Source: Amia ocellicauda (taxonomy: Eukaryota; Chordata; Actinopteri; Amiiformes; Amiidae). Taken from it: a DNA stretch of 64,000 bases. The DNA is taken from the NCBI RefSeq assembly GCF_036373705.1, contig NC_089851.1, positions 60,051,350 through 60,115,349 of the forward strand. The letters are read 5' to 3'. The translations under genes and the position numbers were made by a program. Below, piece by piece: positions 8,160 to 17,947 of this stretch; position 1 is the first letter of the stretch; every line of letters starts with the position of its first letter. Below the pieces are notes generated by a model. It saw only the letters and a program-made list of their open reading frames with translations. It searched no databases and was not told where the DNA came from.

Positions 8160-10690
8160 GCTGTCTGTTTTCTTTGTGTGTGTTACTCACTCTACTTCTA
8201 TAATGGACACAATTAAAGTATGAATGGATGCGTTAAAGAGAGCGGCTGTGTTTTAGTATGTCAAGCAGAAATGCCTGTCCGTGATCTTTTTAGATGCAGA
8301 TGCACACAGAGCACGCTAGAGGGGGAGTGGGTCAGGAATTGGAAAGGCGAGATTTGTTTTAGTCATGGGTCAAGACAGAGTGCAGGAGTTACAGTTTTAT
8401 TTTCAGGGCATTTTAGATTAGTTTCTGTTTTAATGACTGAGGTGGTGGAAGGACGCCTGCTTGTTGTCAAGGCAGTAGTTGAGAGACGATTGTTTGTTTT
8501 TATAAATGTATATGCACCAACAAATGGCAGGGAGAGAGCGGGGGGTTTAAAACAGCTTGACAATGACAATTATTGATTTTAATTGCACCCTGCATGACAA
8601 ACTTGACAGGAACCACACTGAGCCGCACTCCCAGTCTGCCAGGGAGATGAGGGGGCTGCAGGAGAGGCATGACCTGCAGGATGTGTGGAGGAGTTTGTAT
8701 GGGGCAGAAAGGCAGTATAGCTGGTCGGAGGTGCGGGAGGACACTCTCTCCCTATCCAGGCTTGATCAGATTTACACTGTACTCCAGTGAGGTGGATGAG
8801 CCTCAGACCAACATGCAGCATCTCCTTGGAGACCTGCCGCAGGTGCCGGAGGAGAAGCAGGCTGGGCTGGAGGGGGAGCTCACCCTGCAGGAGCTTACTG
8901 CTGCTCTTCATGGGTTGAGTACAAGGAAGGCCCAGGGCATTGATGGCCTGCCAGTTGAGTTTTATAGCACCTTCTGGGGTCTGCTGGGGACTGACCTGCT
9001 GGCAGTGATGCAGGAGAGCATCCAGCAAGGGGCGCTGCAAGTGAGCTGCAGGCGTGCCCTCGTGGCACTGTTGCCCAAGAAGGATGACCTGTGCTAGAAC
9101 TGAAGCTCCTCTCCAGAGTGATGGCCTGATCCATCTGATCCACCCTGACCAGTCCTAGTGTGTGCCTGGTAGGTCCATACAGGACAACATCCTGTTCATT
9201 AGGCACATCATGGAGGTCTCCAGGCTGTTGGGGTTAAAGACTGGTCTCATTGCGCTGGACCAGGAAAAGGCTTTTGACCGGGTTAAGCACCAGTACCTGT
9301 GGCGGATGATGGAGGCTTTTGGGTTCAGCCCTGTTTTCATAGCCATGACCAGGGTGCTCTATGGTGACACTCAAAACATATTGAAAATCAATGTTGGCTT
9401 GAGCGCCCCCTTCAGGGTGTACAGGAGAATCTGGCAGGGCTGCCCCATGTTGGGATGCTCCACTCCATGGCCATTGAGCCCTTGCTGCAGGAGCTGCACA
9501 GAGTGGTGGGGGGGCTTTAAGTCCCTCGCTGCCCGACACCCTTCCGCTTCTCTGCCTACGCTGATGATGTGGTGGTGCTGGTGGGGTGCGAGGGGGATGT
9601 GGACAGAATCAGCACCTCGCTCTGGGACTTAAACCAAAGTGAACTGGTCCAAGAGCACGGGGTTGCTGCTGGGGGAGTTGGGGGGGCAGGGAGGCCTGCA
9701 ACTCCCTGGAGGATTACAGTGGTGCAGAGGTGGTCTCAAGTACTTGGGGGTGCACCTGGGGGATCAGGCCATGGAGCAGAGGAACTGGGAGGGGATGCCA
9801 GAGGGGCTGCGGGGGAGGCTCGGGCGATGGCGCTGGCTGCTCCCTCAGCGGTCTTCTTCTGGACTGGTCTGCACTGGCTGAGAAAGGGGCTACTATACCT
9901 GCCCCGTGAGGAGGGGGGGCAAGGGCTGGTGGACGTGGAGTGCAGGATGGCTGCTTTCCATCTGCAGTTCCTGCAGAAGCTGGTCTACGGGCCGAGCCTC
10001 CTGTCCTGGAGGCCGCTTACGTGGACCTTGCTCCGTCATGTGGGGACGCTGCAGGTGGAGAGTGCAATGTCCCTGATGGACATTAGCAGGCTGGCAGCAG
10101 GCAACCTTCCTGGGTTCTACCGCAGTGTGTTGAGGGCCTGGCAGCTGCTCACAGCCTGACATGTGTACAGCTCCCTCATCCTGCACTGGCTGCTCCAGAT
10201 GCCCATCATCTGGACCGGGGTGTTCCAGCTGCATGATCTGCTGGCTGGAGGATTGTGGACAGCCTGGAAGGGAAAATGGGTGTGCGCTCCCTGCGCTGGA
10301 CAGGTATTCTGCTCGGCCGAGGCCGGTGCCACCCTGCCTTCTGAAGGGAAACTGCTGCTGAGGGAGTGTTTCCTCCAGCTCCAGACCCCAGAGCCCCTGT
10401 TCAAGTTCCCCAATTTGCTGGTTTCCCCCTTCCCTGAGGTATGATGGAGGCCTCTCAGGGACCCTGTTGAGGAGGGGTCCGCAGGAGTTGTCCCTGGATG
10501 GGGCCTGTGTGAAGGCCCGGCACCAAACGCAGCTCTTGCTGCTAACTGACATGCCCTGGAGGGACAGGCTGGGGGGGAGGAGGGGAAGGGGGAGCCAGTA
10601 TGGCACAGTGTGTATCAGCCACTGCTGAAAAGAGAGCTTGGGATCTGCAGTGGAGAGTGCTCCACGTTATCATTGCCATCAAGTACTTCC
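8160..10690 (+). pseudogene. degenerate Tx1/L1-type LINE ORF2 (endonuclease + RT)
   Basis: The plus strand carries a broken ORF2. An apurinic endonuclease domain comes first (FVFINVYAPTNGRERAG near 8500; DFNCTLHDKLDRNH and WSEVREDTLSLSRLDQIY near 8570-8780). The reverse transcriptase follows: RKAQGIDGLPVEFY near 8930, GLIALDQEKAFDRVKH near 9245-9290, RIWQGCPM near 9430 and AYADDVVVLV near 9555. The C-terminal region follows in several frames. At least four frameshifts are needed. This copy is older than the 14322 element and belongs to a different subfamily (YADD rather than YMDD). Confidence 0.85.
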
Positions 10691-10780
10691 TGTTGCTAAT
10701 TAACGCTGCACAGTGTGACATCAGTTTGCACACCTTTCTCTTTCTTGTTCTCAAGTCCTTTGTGTAGGCTTCCCCCACCA

Positions 10781-10848
10781 CTCCCCGGAATCAATCCCCG
10801 GTCTCCCGCAAGACAGGTAGACATACTCACCACTATACTAATGAGGAG
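10781..10848 (-). pseudogene. tRNA-Asp (GUC) pseudogene
   Basis: The minus strand reads TCCTCATTAGTATAGTGGTG, an anticodon loop CTGTCTT (GUC) and GGGGATTGATTCC. The anticodon-stem 5' side is altered (TCTAC against GCGGG), so it does not fold well. Confidence 0.75.
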
Positions 10849-11039
10849 CTGCCCCTGGTGCCCCTGCTGCCCCCACATCTTCCGCCACGTCCTTTTACGG
10901 TTCTAAATTCGTCAGAGCAAGGTGAGGGCAGCATCCCTGCCTCACCTGCCTACTTTATTCCACCTTGTGAGTGTCCTTCGCTCAGGCTGCGGAAGGCAAT
11001 CCTGGACCACTACTCGCATTCCTAGTACCCTGCCGAGTG

Positions 11040-11115
11040 GTCAGGATGTCCGAGCAGTCTAAGAGGCTGCGTTCATGTTGCAGTCTCCTCTGGAGTTCAA
11101 GTCCCACTTCTGACA
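11040..11115 (+). pseudogene. tRNA-Leu pseudogene
   Basis: Starts GTCAGGATGTCCGAGCAG and ends CCCACTTCTGACA like the gene at 13895. The loop reads TTCATGT, changing the Leu CAG anticodon to CAU, and about seven bases of the variable/T arm are missing. Confidence 0.8.
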
Positions 11116-11170
11116 TATCCAGTGTTCCTTTTGCCCTTCTTCAAACGTGTCAGCAGGAACACCTTTGTCT

Positions 11171-11222
11171 GTCTCTGTGGTGTAATCGATTAGCTGTTGA
11201 CCTTTAGAATCCACCCAGGGAG
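11171..11222 (+). pseudogene. tRNA-Asn fragment
   Basis: GTCTCTGTGGTGTAATCG matches the 5' half of vertebrate tRNA-Asn. AGCTGTTGACC holds the GUU anticodon and CCACCCAGGGA the 3' end. The anticodon-stem and T-arm parts are deleted. Confidence 0.6.
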
Positions 11223-11398
11223 GGCCCCCTTTTCCCCCCACCCCCTGTTATTATTTCTACTTCGGGCGGTCAGCTTGCCAGACTGCGGCTTTCCTTCAGC
11301 CACAGTAACCTTATGCTGCTTGCTGCGGACGACCATCTTGCTAAAGTCTAAGGAGGTTTTAGAAGCTTCCTTTACATTGCCTAGATCAACATAAACCA

Positions 11399-11472
11399 AG
11401 GCACTGCTGGGATTCAAACCCAGAGTTTCCTGTTTACAAGATAGGTGCTTTGACCAACTAAGCCACAGCGCC
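11399..11472 (-). tRNA. tRNA-Thr (UGU)
   Basis: 74 nt on the minus strand. The acceptor GGCGCTG pairs with CAGTGCC (one G-U). The D arm is TGGCTTAGTTGG, the anticodon loop CTTGTAA gives UGU, and the T arm is CTGGG/TTTGAAT/CCCAG. Weak points are one A-C mismatch in the anticodon stem and a B box with TTTGA instead of TTCGA. It could be active or recently dead. The nearest downstream T-run is short (TTT). Confidence 0.7.
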
Positions 11473-11499
11473 AGTACTCCCCTGTTCCCCAGTGCCTAC

Positions 11500-11620
11500 A
11501 CTCAGGGGTAAGGAGCAAAACAAAACAAAACAAAACAAAGTGTGGATCCAGGCTGCAACAAAGGAAGCACACAGAGGTGTACACGTAAGGTTGATGGGAG
11601 CAACAAGCTTCCTGGTGAGT
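11500..11620. repeat. (CAAAA)n block with duplicated flank
   Basis: ACACTCAGGGGTAAGGAGC, (AAAAC)n and GGCTGCAACAAAGGAAGC recur at 12663-12770, showing another segmental copy within the cluster. Confidence 0.75.
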
Positions 11621-11639
11621 TTGTCCCGCGGGTGGCAAT

Positions 11640-11722
11640 GGGAATTCGACATCGGCCGTTAGGTGCGAGTAGTCCACGCAGGGATGTCCTTTGGGTTTTG
11701 GTTCTTCTTTAAAAACTGTCAT
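11640..11722 (-). pseudogene. possible Gypsy-type RT fragment
   Basis: The minus strand starts MTVFKEEPKPKGHPCVDYSHL, reminiscent of the Ty3/Gypsy RT motif KKDGxLRPCVDYRxLN. It is too short and altered to be sure. Confidence 0.3.
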
Positions 11723-12409
11723 CTGTCCTGTTGGCTTTCAGCTTCATAACGTCCTCCAATGGCTTTACTATTAGCCTATCTTGCTAAAACTAAGGGTTGA
11801 TGTAACAGTTTGGGTGGGATATTTAACAGCCCCTCCCAACCTGCACACAACGAATAATGTGACAGCAAACAACTCAAACAACTGATACAAATGTGTGTAT
11901 CCTAGCACAATGAAATGTATTTGGAATAAATTACAGCACATTTAAGATAAGCAAAAAGATCATGAAAAAGGAAGGACAACAAAAGTCATAACAAATCAGA
12001 CACTATTACAAATGGTGGCGATACAAAGTCCACAATGAAGTTCCCCCAGTCCTTTACCAGTTCATATCACACCCGACGCTGAGGTGCCGTGGAAATCATG
12101 GAAGTGTTGATTATAACATCTCCATTATGGTCAACACTTCCAAAGTGGGCGAAAGATTAATTTAACAGTCTTTTGTGCAATGAATCCACGGTTGAAGTAT
12201 TCCCCCACCATGCCGTCTCATTTCTCCTGTTCCTCTTCCCTTTCTCCTTTTATATCCGTTCCATAAATTAGGTCATCTGTAGTCCACCACATCCTCACCC
12301 GGAACCATGTATGCACAACAGCACCAGCAGGGGATAGTGGTCACCACAATACACACTCATAACACAACAAATAGAAAGCACAAGCTTCACAAGGTGCACA
12401 TAAAGCCCA

Positions 12410-12485
12410 CCTAAGGCACTGCTGGGACTCAAACCCAGGATCTCCTGTTTGCTAAACAGGCACTTTAACCAACTAAGCCAAGATG
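12410..12485 (-). pseudogene. tRNA-Thr-like copy with Ala anticodon
   Basis: The body matches the tRNA-Thr at 11399 (TTGGCTTAGTTGGTTAAAG; CCTGGGTTTGAGTCCC). The anticodon stem CCTGT/ACAGG is perfect, but the loop reads TTAGCAA, giving AGC (Ala) instead of AGU (Thr). The acceptor 5' strand no longer pairs with the 3' strand, so it is likely a pseudogene. Confidence 0.7.
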
Positions 12486-12499
12486 CTGCCAATAGTAGC

Positions 12500-12573
12500 A
12501 GAACAGCAGATCACGGACCACTGTCAATCAGATGCTTGCCTTGCCATCCATCCATCCATCCATCCATCCATCC

Positions 12574-12615
<42 letters not shown>

Positions 12616-13640
12616 GACTCTCGATATCTAACTCTCGCTTGCTAGTTAGCTAGCTATGACTCTACACTCAGGCGTAAGGAACAAAACAAAACAAAACAAA
12701 ACAAAACAAAACAAAATCTGGATGCAGGCTGCAACAAAGGAAGCACACAGAGGTGTAAACGTAAGGTTGACGGCACCAAGACTGCAGCTGCTGCTGCCGA
12801 TAGTAGCATAACAGCAGATCACGGACCACTGTCAATCAGATGCTTGCCTTGCCGTCCATCCATCCATCTATCTATCTAACTATGACTCTCGATATCTAAC
12901 TCTCTTGCTTGCTATCGCTCCCCCAATGGTCAGTAGCATAGTAGCATAACAGCAGATCATGGACCACGGTCAATCAGATGCTTACCTTGCCGTCCATCCA
13001 TCCATCTATCTATCTATCTAGCTATGACTCTCGATATCTAACTCTCTTGCTTGCTATCGCTCCCCCAATGGTCAGTAGCATAGTAGCATAACAGCAGATC
13101 ACGGACCACTGTCAATCAGATGCTTGCCTTGCCGTCCATCCATCCATCTATCTATCTAGCTATGACTCTCGATATCTAACTCTCTTGCTTGCTATTGCTC
13201 CCCCAATGGTCAGTAGCATAGTAGCATAACAGCAGATCACGGACCACTGTCAATCAGATGCTTGCCTTGCCGTCCATCCATCCATCTATCTATCTATCTA
13301 TCTATGACTCTTGATATCTAACTCTCTTGCTTGCAATCACTCCCCCAATGGTCAGTAGCATAGTAGCATAACAGCATATCATGGACCACTGTCAATCAGA
13401 TGCTTGCCTTGCCGTCCATCCATCCATCTATCTATCTATCTATCTATGCCTCTCGATATCTAACTCTCTTGCTTGCTATCGCTCCCCCAATGGTCAGTAG
13501 CATAGTAGCATAACAGCAGATCACGGACCTCTGTCAATCAGATGCTTGCCTTGCCGTCCATCCATCCATCCATCTATCTATCTATCTATCTATGACTCTC
13601 GATATCTAACTCTCTTGCTTACTATCGCTCCCCCAATGAC
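12500..13640. repeat. minisatellite of about 140 bp with (CATC)n/(TATC)n cores
   Basis: At least five head-to-tail units begin GTCAGTAGCATAGTAGC at about 12930, 13071, 13210, 13350 and 13494, with earlier related units at 12500 and 12795. Each holds TCAATCAGATGCTTGCC, a CATC/TATC run of variable length, then CTCGATATCTAACTCTC. The array truncates the tRNA-Asp copy at 13640. Confidence 0.9.
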
Positions 13641-13694
13641 AGGCAATCCCGCGTCACCGGCGGGGATACTCACCACTATACTAACGAGGAGCCG
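13640..13694 (-). pseudogene. truncated tRNA-Asp
   Basis: The minus strand reads TCCTCGTTAGTATAGTGGTG and an anticodon arm CCCGC/GCGGG with loop CGGTGAC, so the anticodon is GUG rather than GUC. The 3' half is lost at the minisatellite boundary. Confidence 0.75.
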
Positions 13695-13894
13695 GGCTTG
13701 TCGCCTCCCACCTTCTCCGCCCCCACATCTTTCGCCTCGCCCCTTTCCGATTCTGAATGTCTCAGGGCAAGGCGAGGGCAGCATCGCTGCCTCCCCTGCC
13801 TGCTTTATTCCACCTTGTTAGTGTCCTTCGGTCAGCTCAGGCTCCGGAAAGCAGTCCTGGACCGCGACCCGCTGAGCTAGGGCCCCGCCGGGCA

Positions 13895-13977
13895 GTCATG
13901 ATGGCTCAGCGGTCTAAGGCGCTGCGTTCAGGTTGCAGTCTCCCCTGGAGACGTGGGTTCGAATCCCACTTCTGACA
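13895..13977 (+). tRNA. tRNA-Leu (CAG)
   Basis: 83 nt, class II. The anticodon stem CTGCG pairs with TGCAG apart from one mismatch; the loop TTCAGGT gives CAG. The variable arm is present and the T arm GTGGG/TTCGAAT/CCCAC is perfect with a canonical B box. The acceptor GTCATGA against TTCTGAC has one mismatch and one G-U. A TTTTT run at 13992-13996 gives a Pol III terminator. This is the best preserved Leu gene of the cluster. Confidence 0.85.
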
Positions 13978-13991
13978 ACAGTGGGTGCTCC

Positions 13992-13996
13992 TTTTT
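13992..13996 (+). terminator. Pol III terminator of tRNA-Leu
   Basis: Five T residues 15 bases after the tRNA 3' end. Confidence 0.6.
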
Positions 13997-14095
13997 GCCC
14001 CGTTTGAAACGGGTCAAGGATGGCGCCCTCCCTGGTCCTTTCAGCACGTGAGCCAAAAAAACGAACACTTCAGTGACTGCGAAGCGGGGCCAAGC

Positions 14096-14167
14096 GGGCT
14101 CGTCCGGGAGTTGAACCCGGGACCTCTCACACCCGAAGCGAGAATCATACCTCTAGACCAACGAGCC
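14096..14167 (-). tRNA. tRNA-Pro (CGG)
   Basis: 72 nt on the minus strand and the best preserved copy. The acceptor GGCTCGT/ACGAGCC is perfect. The anticodon loop TTCGGGT (CGG) sits on stem CTCGC/GTGAG, and the T arm CCGGG/TTCAACT/CCCGG is perfect. A T7 run (A at 14056-14062 on the plus strand) lies about 34 bases downstream. It is the first unit of the tandem tRNA-Pro array, cut off from the rest by the LINE insertion at 14322. Confidence 0.9.
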
Positions 14168-14321
14168 AAGTTAACAGACAGTGACGCAGTTTCTGCTGGG
14201 CAAGCGCGTAACTGCTTGGGGCAGACCGGGAGACCTACGCTCACTGACTGATAGCATGGACTGTAGCGCTGAAGTGTCTTTCCAGAACGGTAACCGTATC
14301 CCCAGTGAGACAGCACTGAGA

Positions 14322-17012
14322 GCATGGTCTGGGGTCTGGAAGCTCAACACCTCTCTGCTCGATGACCCTCGTGTGATTAAGACCTTTAGCAGACGCCTCG
14401 AGGAGTGGAGGACCCTGAAGGACCTTTTTGATTCTCCCATAGAGTGGTGGGAGATGATGAAGAAAAGAACCAAGGGCTACTTCATTCAGCTGGGGAAACG
14501 GAAAGCTCGCGAGAGGCGGGCGAGATATTCCCATCTAAACGCCCGCCTCCAGCGCCTGAGTCTTTTACAGCTCAGAGGCTTCGACCTAGCTGAGGAGGTG
14601 GCCCGGGTCAAACTGAGTCTCTCCGCCCTCTATCGGGAGGAGCAAGAAAAGATCAAGGTCCTTTCCAGGGTCCGCATCATGGAGGACGATGAGAAATGCA
14701 GCCGCTTCTTCTTCAAGAAAACGAAGGAGAGGCGGCCTGCAATGTCCTCCATGATCGACTCCTCGGGGCAAGAGGTGGAGGGCAGAGAGGCTGTTGAGAC
14801 AGTGGTGCGGGATTTCTACAGGGAGTTGTACGACCAGAAGGTGGTGGATCAAAATCTGATCCATCACTTTCTGTCCCTGTTGGAGTCCCGCAATGAGGGG
14901 GACGAGGAGGAGGAGGAGGATCCAGAGATCACCACCACTGAACTCTCCCAGGTGATAAAGAGTCTTAACTCTGGAAGGACACCGGGTCCCGACGGGATCC
15001 CTGCTGAGTTCTATAAGATCTTTTGGGAGGTGCTTAAGGAAGATCTGGGCCAGGTCCTGGGGTCGATGTACAGAGAGGGCAGATTGGCCCCTTCGATGAA
15101 GAAGAGTATCCTCTCCCTTCTTCACAAGAAGGGAGACCCGAAAGATCTGAGGAACTGGCGGCCAGTCAGCCTCCTGTGCACCGACTACAAGATACTGGCC
15201 AAAGCACTGACGCTCCGGCTGCAGCGGCCACTCCCTCAAGTCGTGGGTCCCGACCAGGTCTGTGGTGCCCGGGGGAGATCGGCGGCCGACAACGCCATGC
15301 TGCTCAGGGATGTCGTGGCCTACTCGAACGAGAGAGGGCTTCCCCTGGTCCTAATCAGCTTGGACCAGGAGAAAGCCTTCGACAGAGTGGGCCACGAATA
15401 CCTGCAGCTTGTTATGGAGAGGATGGGTCTCGCTCTTGGCCTGAGGAAGTGGGTCAAGATCATTTACAGCGGCCTAAGCAGCAGGGTCCTTGTGAACCGC
15501 CACCTGACCGAACCATTTCCGGTCAGGTCGGGGGTCCGGCAGGGTTGTCCCCTGTCGGCCCTGCTGTACGTCCTCTGCTTGGAGCCGTTCATGCAGGCGA
15601 TCCGCCGGGACGTCCGGGTGACAGGTTTCCATCTCCCGGGTTCCGGCGGAGAGCAACTGAAGGCCCTGGCCTATATGGACGACGTGGCCGTGGTCTGCAC
15701 GGACGCTCCGTCCGTGGCCAGGGTCGAGGAACTGCTGGACGGCTTCTGCAGGGCGACGGGGGCCACTGTGAACAAGGCCAAGAGCGAGGTCTACCTCTCC
15801 AGGGCATGGCCTGTCGGCCGGGGCCCGCCGACCGTGTTCCCTGTGAAGCCGTTTATCAAGGTTCTGGGGATCACGATCGACGGGACCAACACGGGCACCC
15901 GGAGCTGGGAGGAGGCCATAGCAAAGGTCCAAAGGAAGATCCACGGCTGGAGCACAAGGACCTTGACGATGGCTGGTAAGGTGCTGGTCGTAAAGGCCAT
16001 CCTCTTCCCGATACTCCTCTACGTAGGAATGATCTTCCCCCCAGACAAGGTTATCGCAAAACTAGTGACCCGAATTATATTTCGGTTTGTCTGGGGGAGC
16101 AAAATGGAGAGGCTGAAAAGAGTGCAGATGGTGAAGGGTACCCTGGATGGAGGCAGGGGGGTCCCGGACGTTGTGCGGCTGAAAAAGGCGCAGGGGCTGG
16201 CCTATGTGGTCAAGAACATCCAGGCTGCTGGCAAGAAAGTGAGTTTCATGAACCGCTTTTATTTTGCCAGCAGCCTGAGACCATTCGGCCTCTGCGCCAT
16301 GGATAACACCAGGCCGCACTCGTGGGATCCCCCGCCGTTCTACAGGGCGCTCCGAGCCTTTGCGCTCGAAGTAGGCCTCCATAAAGTCGTGCTGGCCTCC
16401 TGGGATTATAAGACCATCTGTAGTCAGATGAGATCTACCCAGGAGACCAGCCGGATAGAAGATTTCCCTCCCGAAACCTGCCGGTTTATCTGGGCTAACG
16501 CTACGCACGTTTGCCTCACGAACACGCAGAAAGATGTCTCCTGGATGGCTGTGAGTCGGTGTCTCCCCACCCGAGTGTTCATGCACAGAAGGGGCATAGC
16601 TCCTTATGACACCTGCCCCTATAAGGGTTGCCTGGGGAAGGAGACGGAGGCTCATATCTTTAGTGAGTGCCCCTCCGCCCACAGGGTCTGGCTCCTGTTT
16701 TCTCCGTTCCTCCACAGGTTTGCCGTTCCTGCGCGGGCAACCGCCCAGCAGATCTTGTATGGTCCAGCCAAGGGAATCTCTTCATCTACCTTGAGGTGCT
16801 GGTGGCGTGTCGTCTGCGCAGTGAAGCAGGCACTGTGGGAGGGACGGAACATCTGTTTGTTCAATAAGCAGGAGCTGGACCCGATCGTCATCGCGCGGAG
16901 GGGCATGGTGTTTGTAAAAGACTACGTCAATCTGGAGGTCCATCAGAGGGGCAAGGAGGAAGCCTATAAGAACTGGCGCATACAAGATCTGGGGGAGCTC
17001 AGGATCCCATGA
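14322..17012 (+). CDS. LINE ORF2 fragment: reverse transcriptase
   Basis: About 897 uninterrupted codons; the frame extends a further 47 codons upstream into array DNA by chance. It lacks the endonuclease. RT motifs in order are SLNSGRTPGPDGIPAEFY, NWRPVSLLCTDYKILAKAL, LISLDQEKAFDRVGHEYL, GVRQGCPLSALLYVLCLEP and LAYMDDVAVV, followed by KVLGITI. The catalytic box is YMDD rather than the YADD usual in LINEs. The C-terminal Cys/His motif C-x4-C-x8-H-x4-C (CPYKGC...HIFSEC) is intact. It reverse transcribes LINE RNA at a nicked target. The open frame implies a young copy. It stops at TGA 17010-17012, with the 3' UTR immediately after. Confidence 0.9.
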   Translation, partial: AWSGVWKLNTSLLDDPRVIKTFSRRLEEWRTLKDLFDSPIEWWEMMKKRTKGYFIQLGKRKARERRARYSHLNARLQRLSLLQLRGFDLAEEVARVKLSLSALYREEQEKIKVLSRVRIMEDDEKCSRFFFKKTKERRPAMSSMIDSSGQEVEGREAVETVVRDFYRELYDQKVVDQNLIHHFLSLLESRNEGDEEEEEDPEITTTELSQVIKSLNSGRTPGPDGIPAEFYKIFWEVLKEDLGQVLGSMYREGRLAPSMKKSILSLLHKKGDPKDLRNWRPVSLLCTDYKILAKALTLRLQRPLPQVVGPDQVCGARGRSAADNAMLLRDVVAYSNERGLPLVLISLDQEKAFDRVGHEYLQLVMERMGLALGLRKWVKIIYSGLSSRVLVNRHLTEPFPVRSGVRQGCPLSALLYVLCLEPFMQAIRRDVRVTGFHLPGSGGEQLKALAYMDDVAVVCTDAPSVARVEELLDGFCRATGATVNKAKSEVYLSRAWPVGRGPPTVFPVKPFIKVLGITIDGTNTGTRSWEEAIAKVQRKIHGWSTRTLTMAGKVLVVKAILFPILLYVGMIFPPDKVIAKLVTRIIFRFVWGSKMERLKRVQMVKGTLDGGRGVPDVVRLKKAQGLAYVVKNIQAAGKKVSFMNRFYFASSLRPFGLCAMDNTRPHSWDPPPFYRALRAFALEVGLHKVVLASWDYKTICSQMRSTQETSRIEDFPPETCRFIWANATHVCLTNTQKDVSWMAVSRCLPTRVFMHRRGIAPYDTCPYKGCLGKETEAHIFSECPSAHRVWLLFSPFLHRFAVPARATAQQILYGPAKGISSSTLRCWWRVVCAVKQALWEGRNICLFNKQELDPIVIARRGMVFVKDYVNLEVHQRGKEEAYKNWRIQDLGELRIP

Positions 17013-17531
17013 TGGGACCCACCTCCGGGGACGGTTAGTTCCCCTTGCTGGAGCCCGAGTCCAAGATCTTTTAAAGATTTTACGGATGATTGTTTTAAAA
17101 AGATTTAAAAAAAAAACGAATCTTAATTGTTTTTAAAGATTTAGTTGTTTTTAAATCACATTGTTTAGGGCTTTTTTGGTATAGTTTTGTTATATTTTGT
17201 TGTCAAATACATTGACCGTTTTGGGTTTAATTTAAAATGCATTAGACTTTTTTTGTTTGTTTTTTATTTTTTCCTTTTTAATTGTTTCTTTATTTTGTCT
17301 AATGCATTTTCAGTTATTTTCAATGTATTTGACTCTTTTGTTGGTGTGCAGTTTTTGCTTTTATCACGTTTTGTTTTGTTGATTTGAGCACGTTTATTTT
17401 AAAGTTAATTGTTTTAGTTTTGTTAAAAATCACAAAGATTTTAAAAATTTTAAGTGATTTTAAGAATTGATATTTTAAATGATTTTAATCATAAGTATTA
17501 AATATTGAATTGTTTTTATTTTCGAAATATT
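14322..17531 (+). mobile_element. Tx1-like LINE, 5'-truncated, inside the tRNA-Pro array
   Basis: Array sequence runs up to ...GAGAGCATGGT and resumes at CCGCAAACAACTG (17533); about nine array bases between these points are missing. The insert holds the RT-containing part of ORF2 and an AT-rich 3' UTR. The 3' end lacks the last 30 or so bases seen in the copies ending at 7126 and 3987, so the junction may have been altered after insertion. Confidence 0.9.
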
Positions 17532-17874
17532 TCCGCAAACAACTGAAAAGAATGCCTCTCCTTTGGTGCAGCTCAGGAGTACACGTTCAGCAAAGGTCTC
17601 CATAACAAGTCGGCAAACCACATTTCGTCCTCCTCCTCCTCAACAACACACTACATGTCCTCCTCCTCCTCAACAACAACAACAAACAACGAACTTGTAA
17701 AATACACATTTTCTTTAAAGAAAACAAAACACACAGATGACAGTCTGATTTCCCATCAGCTACACAGCCAACAGTATCTGAGGTCGAAAGATCTCCCTTG
17801 TGCAGAGTAGCGCAGAAGCCAACCATCAAGAGAGAACAAACGAACGCTTCAGTGACTGCGAAGTGGGGCCAAGG

Positions 17875-17947
17875 GGACTCGTCTGGGAGTTGAACCGGGA
17901 ACCTCTCGCAACCCAAAGCGAGAATCATACCTCTAGACCAACGAGCC
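17875..17947 (-). tRNA. tRNA-Pro-like, UGG, 8-nt anticodon loop
   Basis: 73 nt. The anticodon stem CTCGC/GCGAG is perfect but the loop is TTTGGGTT, one base longer than normal. The T-arm stem is disrupted in this copy. Confidence 0.7.

Noticed and set aside
12500-13640. CRISPR-like array (regular repeats about 140 bp apart)
   Set aside because: Repeats include the whole unit with tetranucleotide cores, in a vertebrate-type genome; it is a minisatellite.
14181-14321. First 47 codons of the long RT frame as a true N-terminus
   Set aside because: They encode array DNA identical to other units (including the sequence beside the tRNA), and lie outside the LINE insertion.
15176-15979. 267-codon plus-strand frame overlapping the RT
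   Set aside because: Alternative frame of the GC-rich RT coding sequence with Gly/Arg/Pro-rich random composition.
17533-17560. Target duplication of the LINE in the tRNA-Pro array
   Set aside because: The two array edges do not overlap; about nine array bases are missing instead, so no duplication can be claimed.
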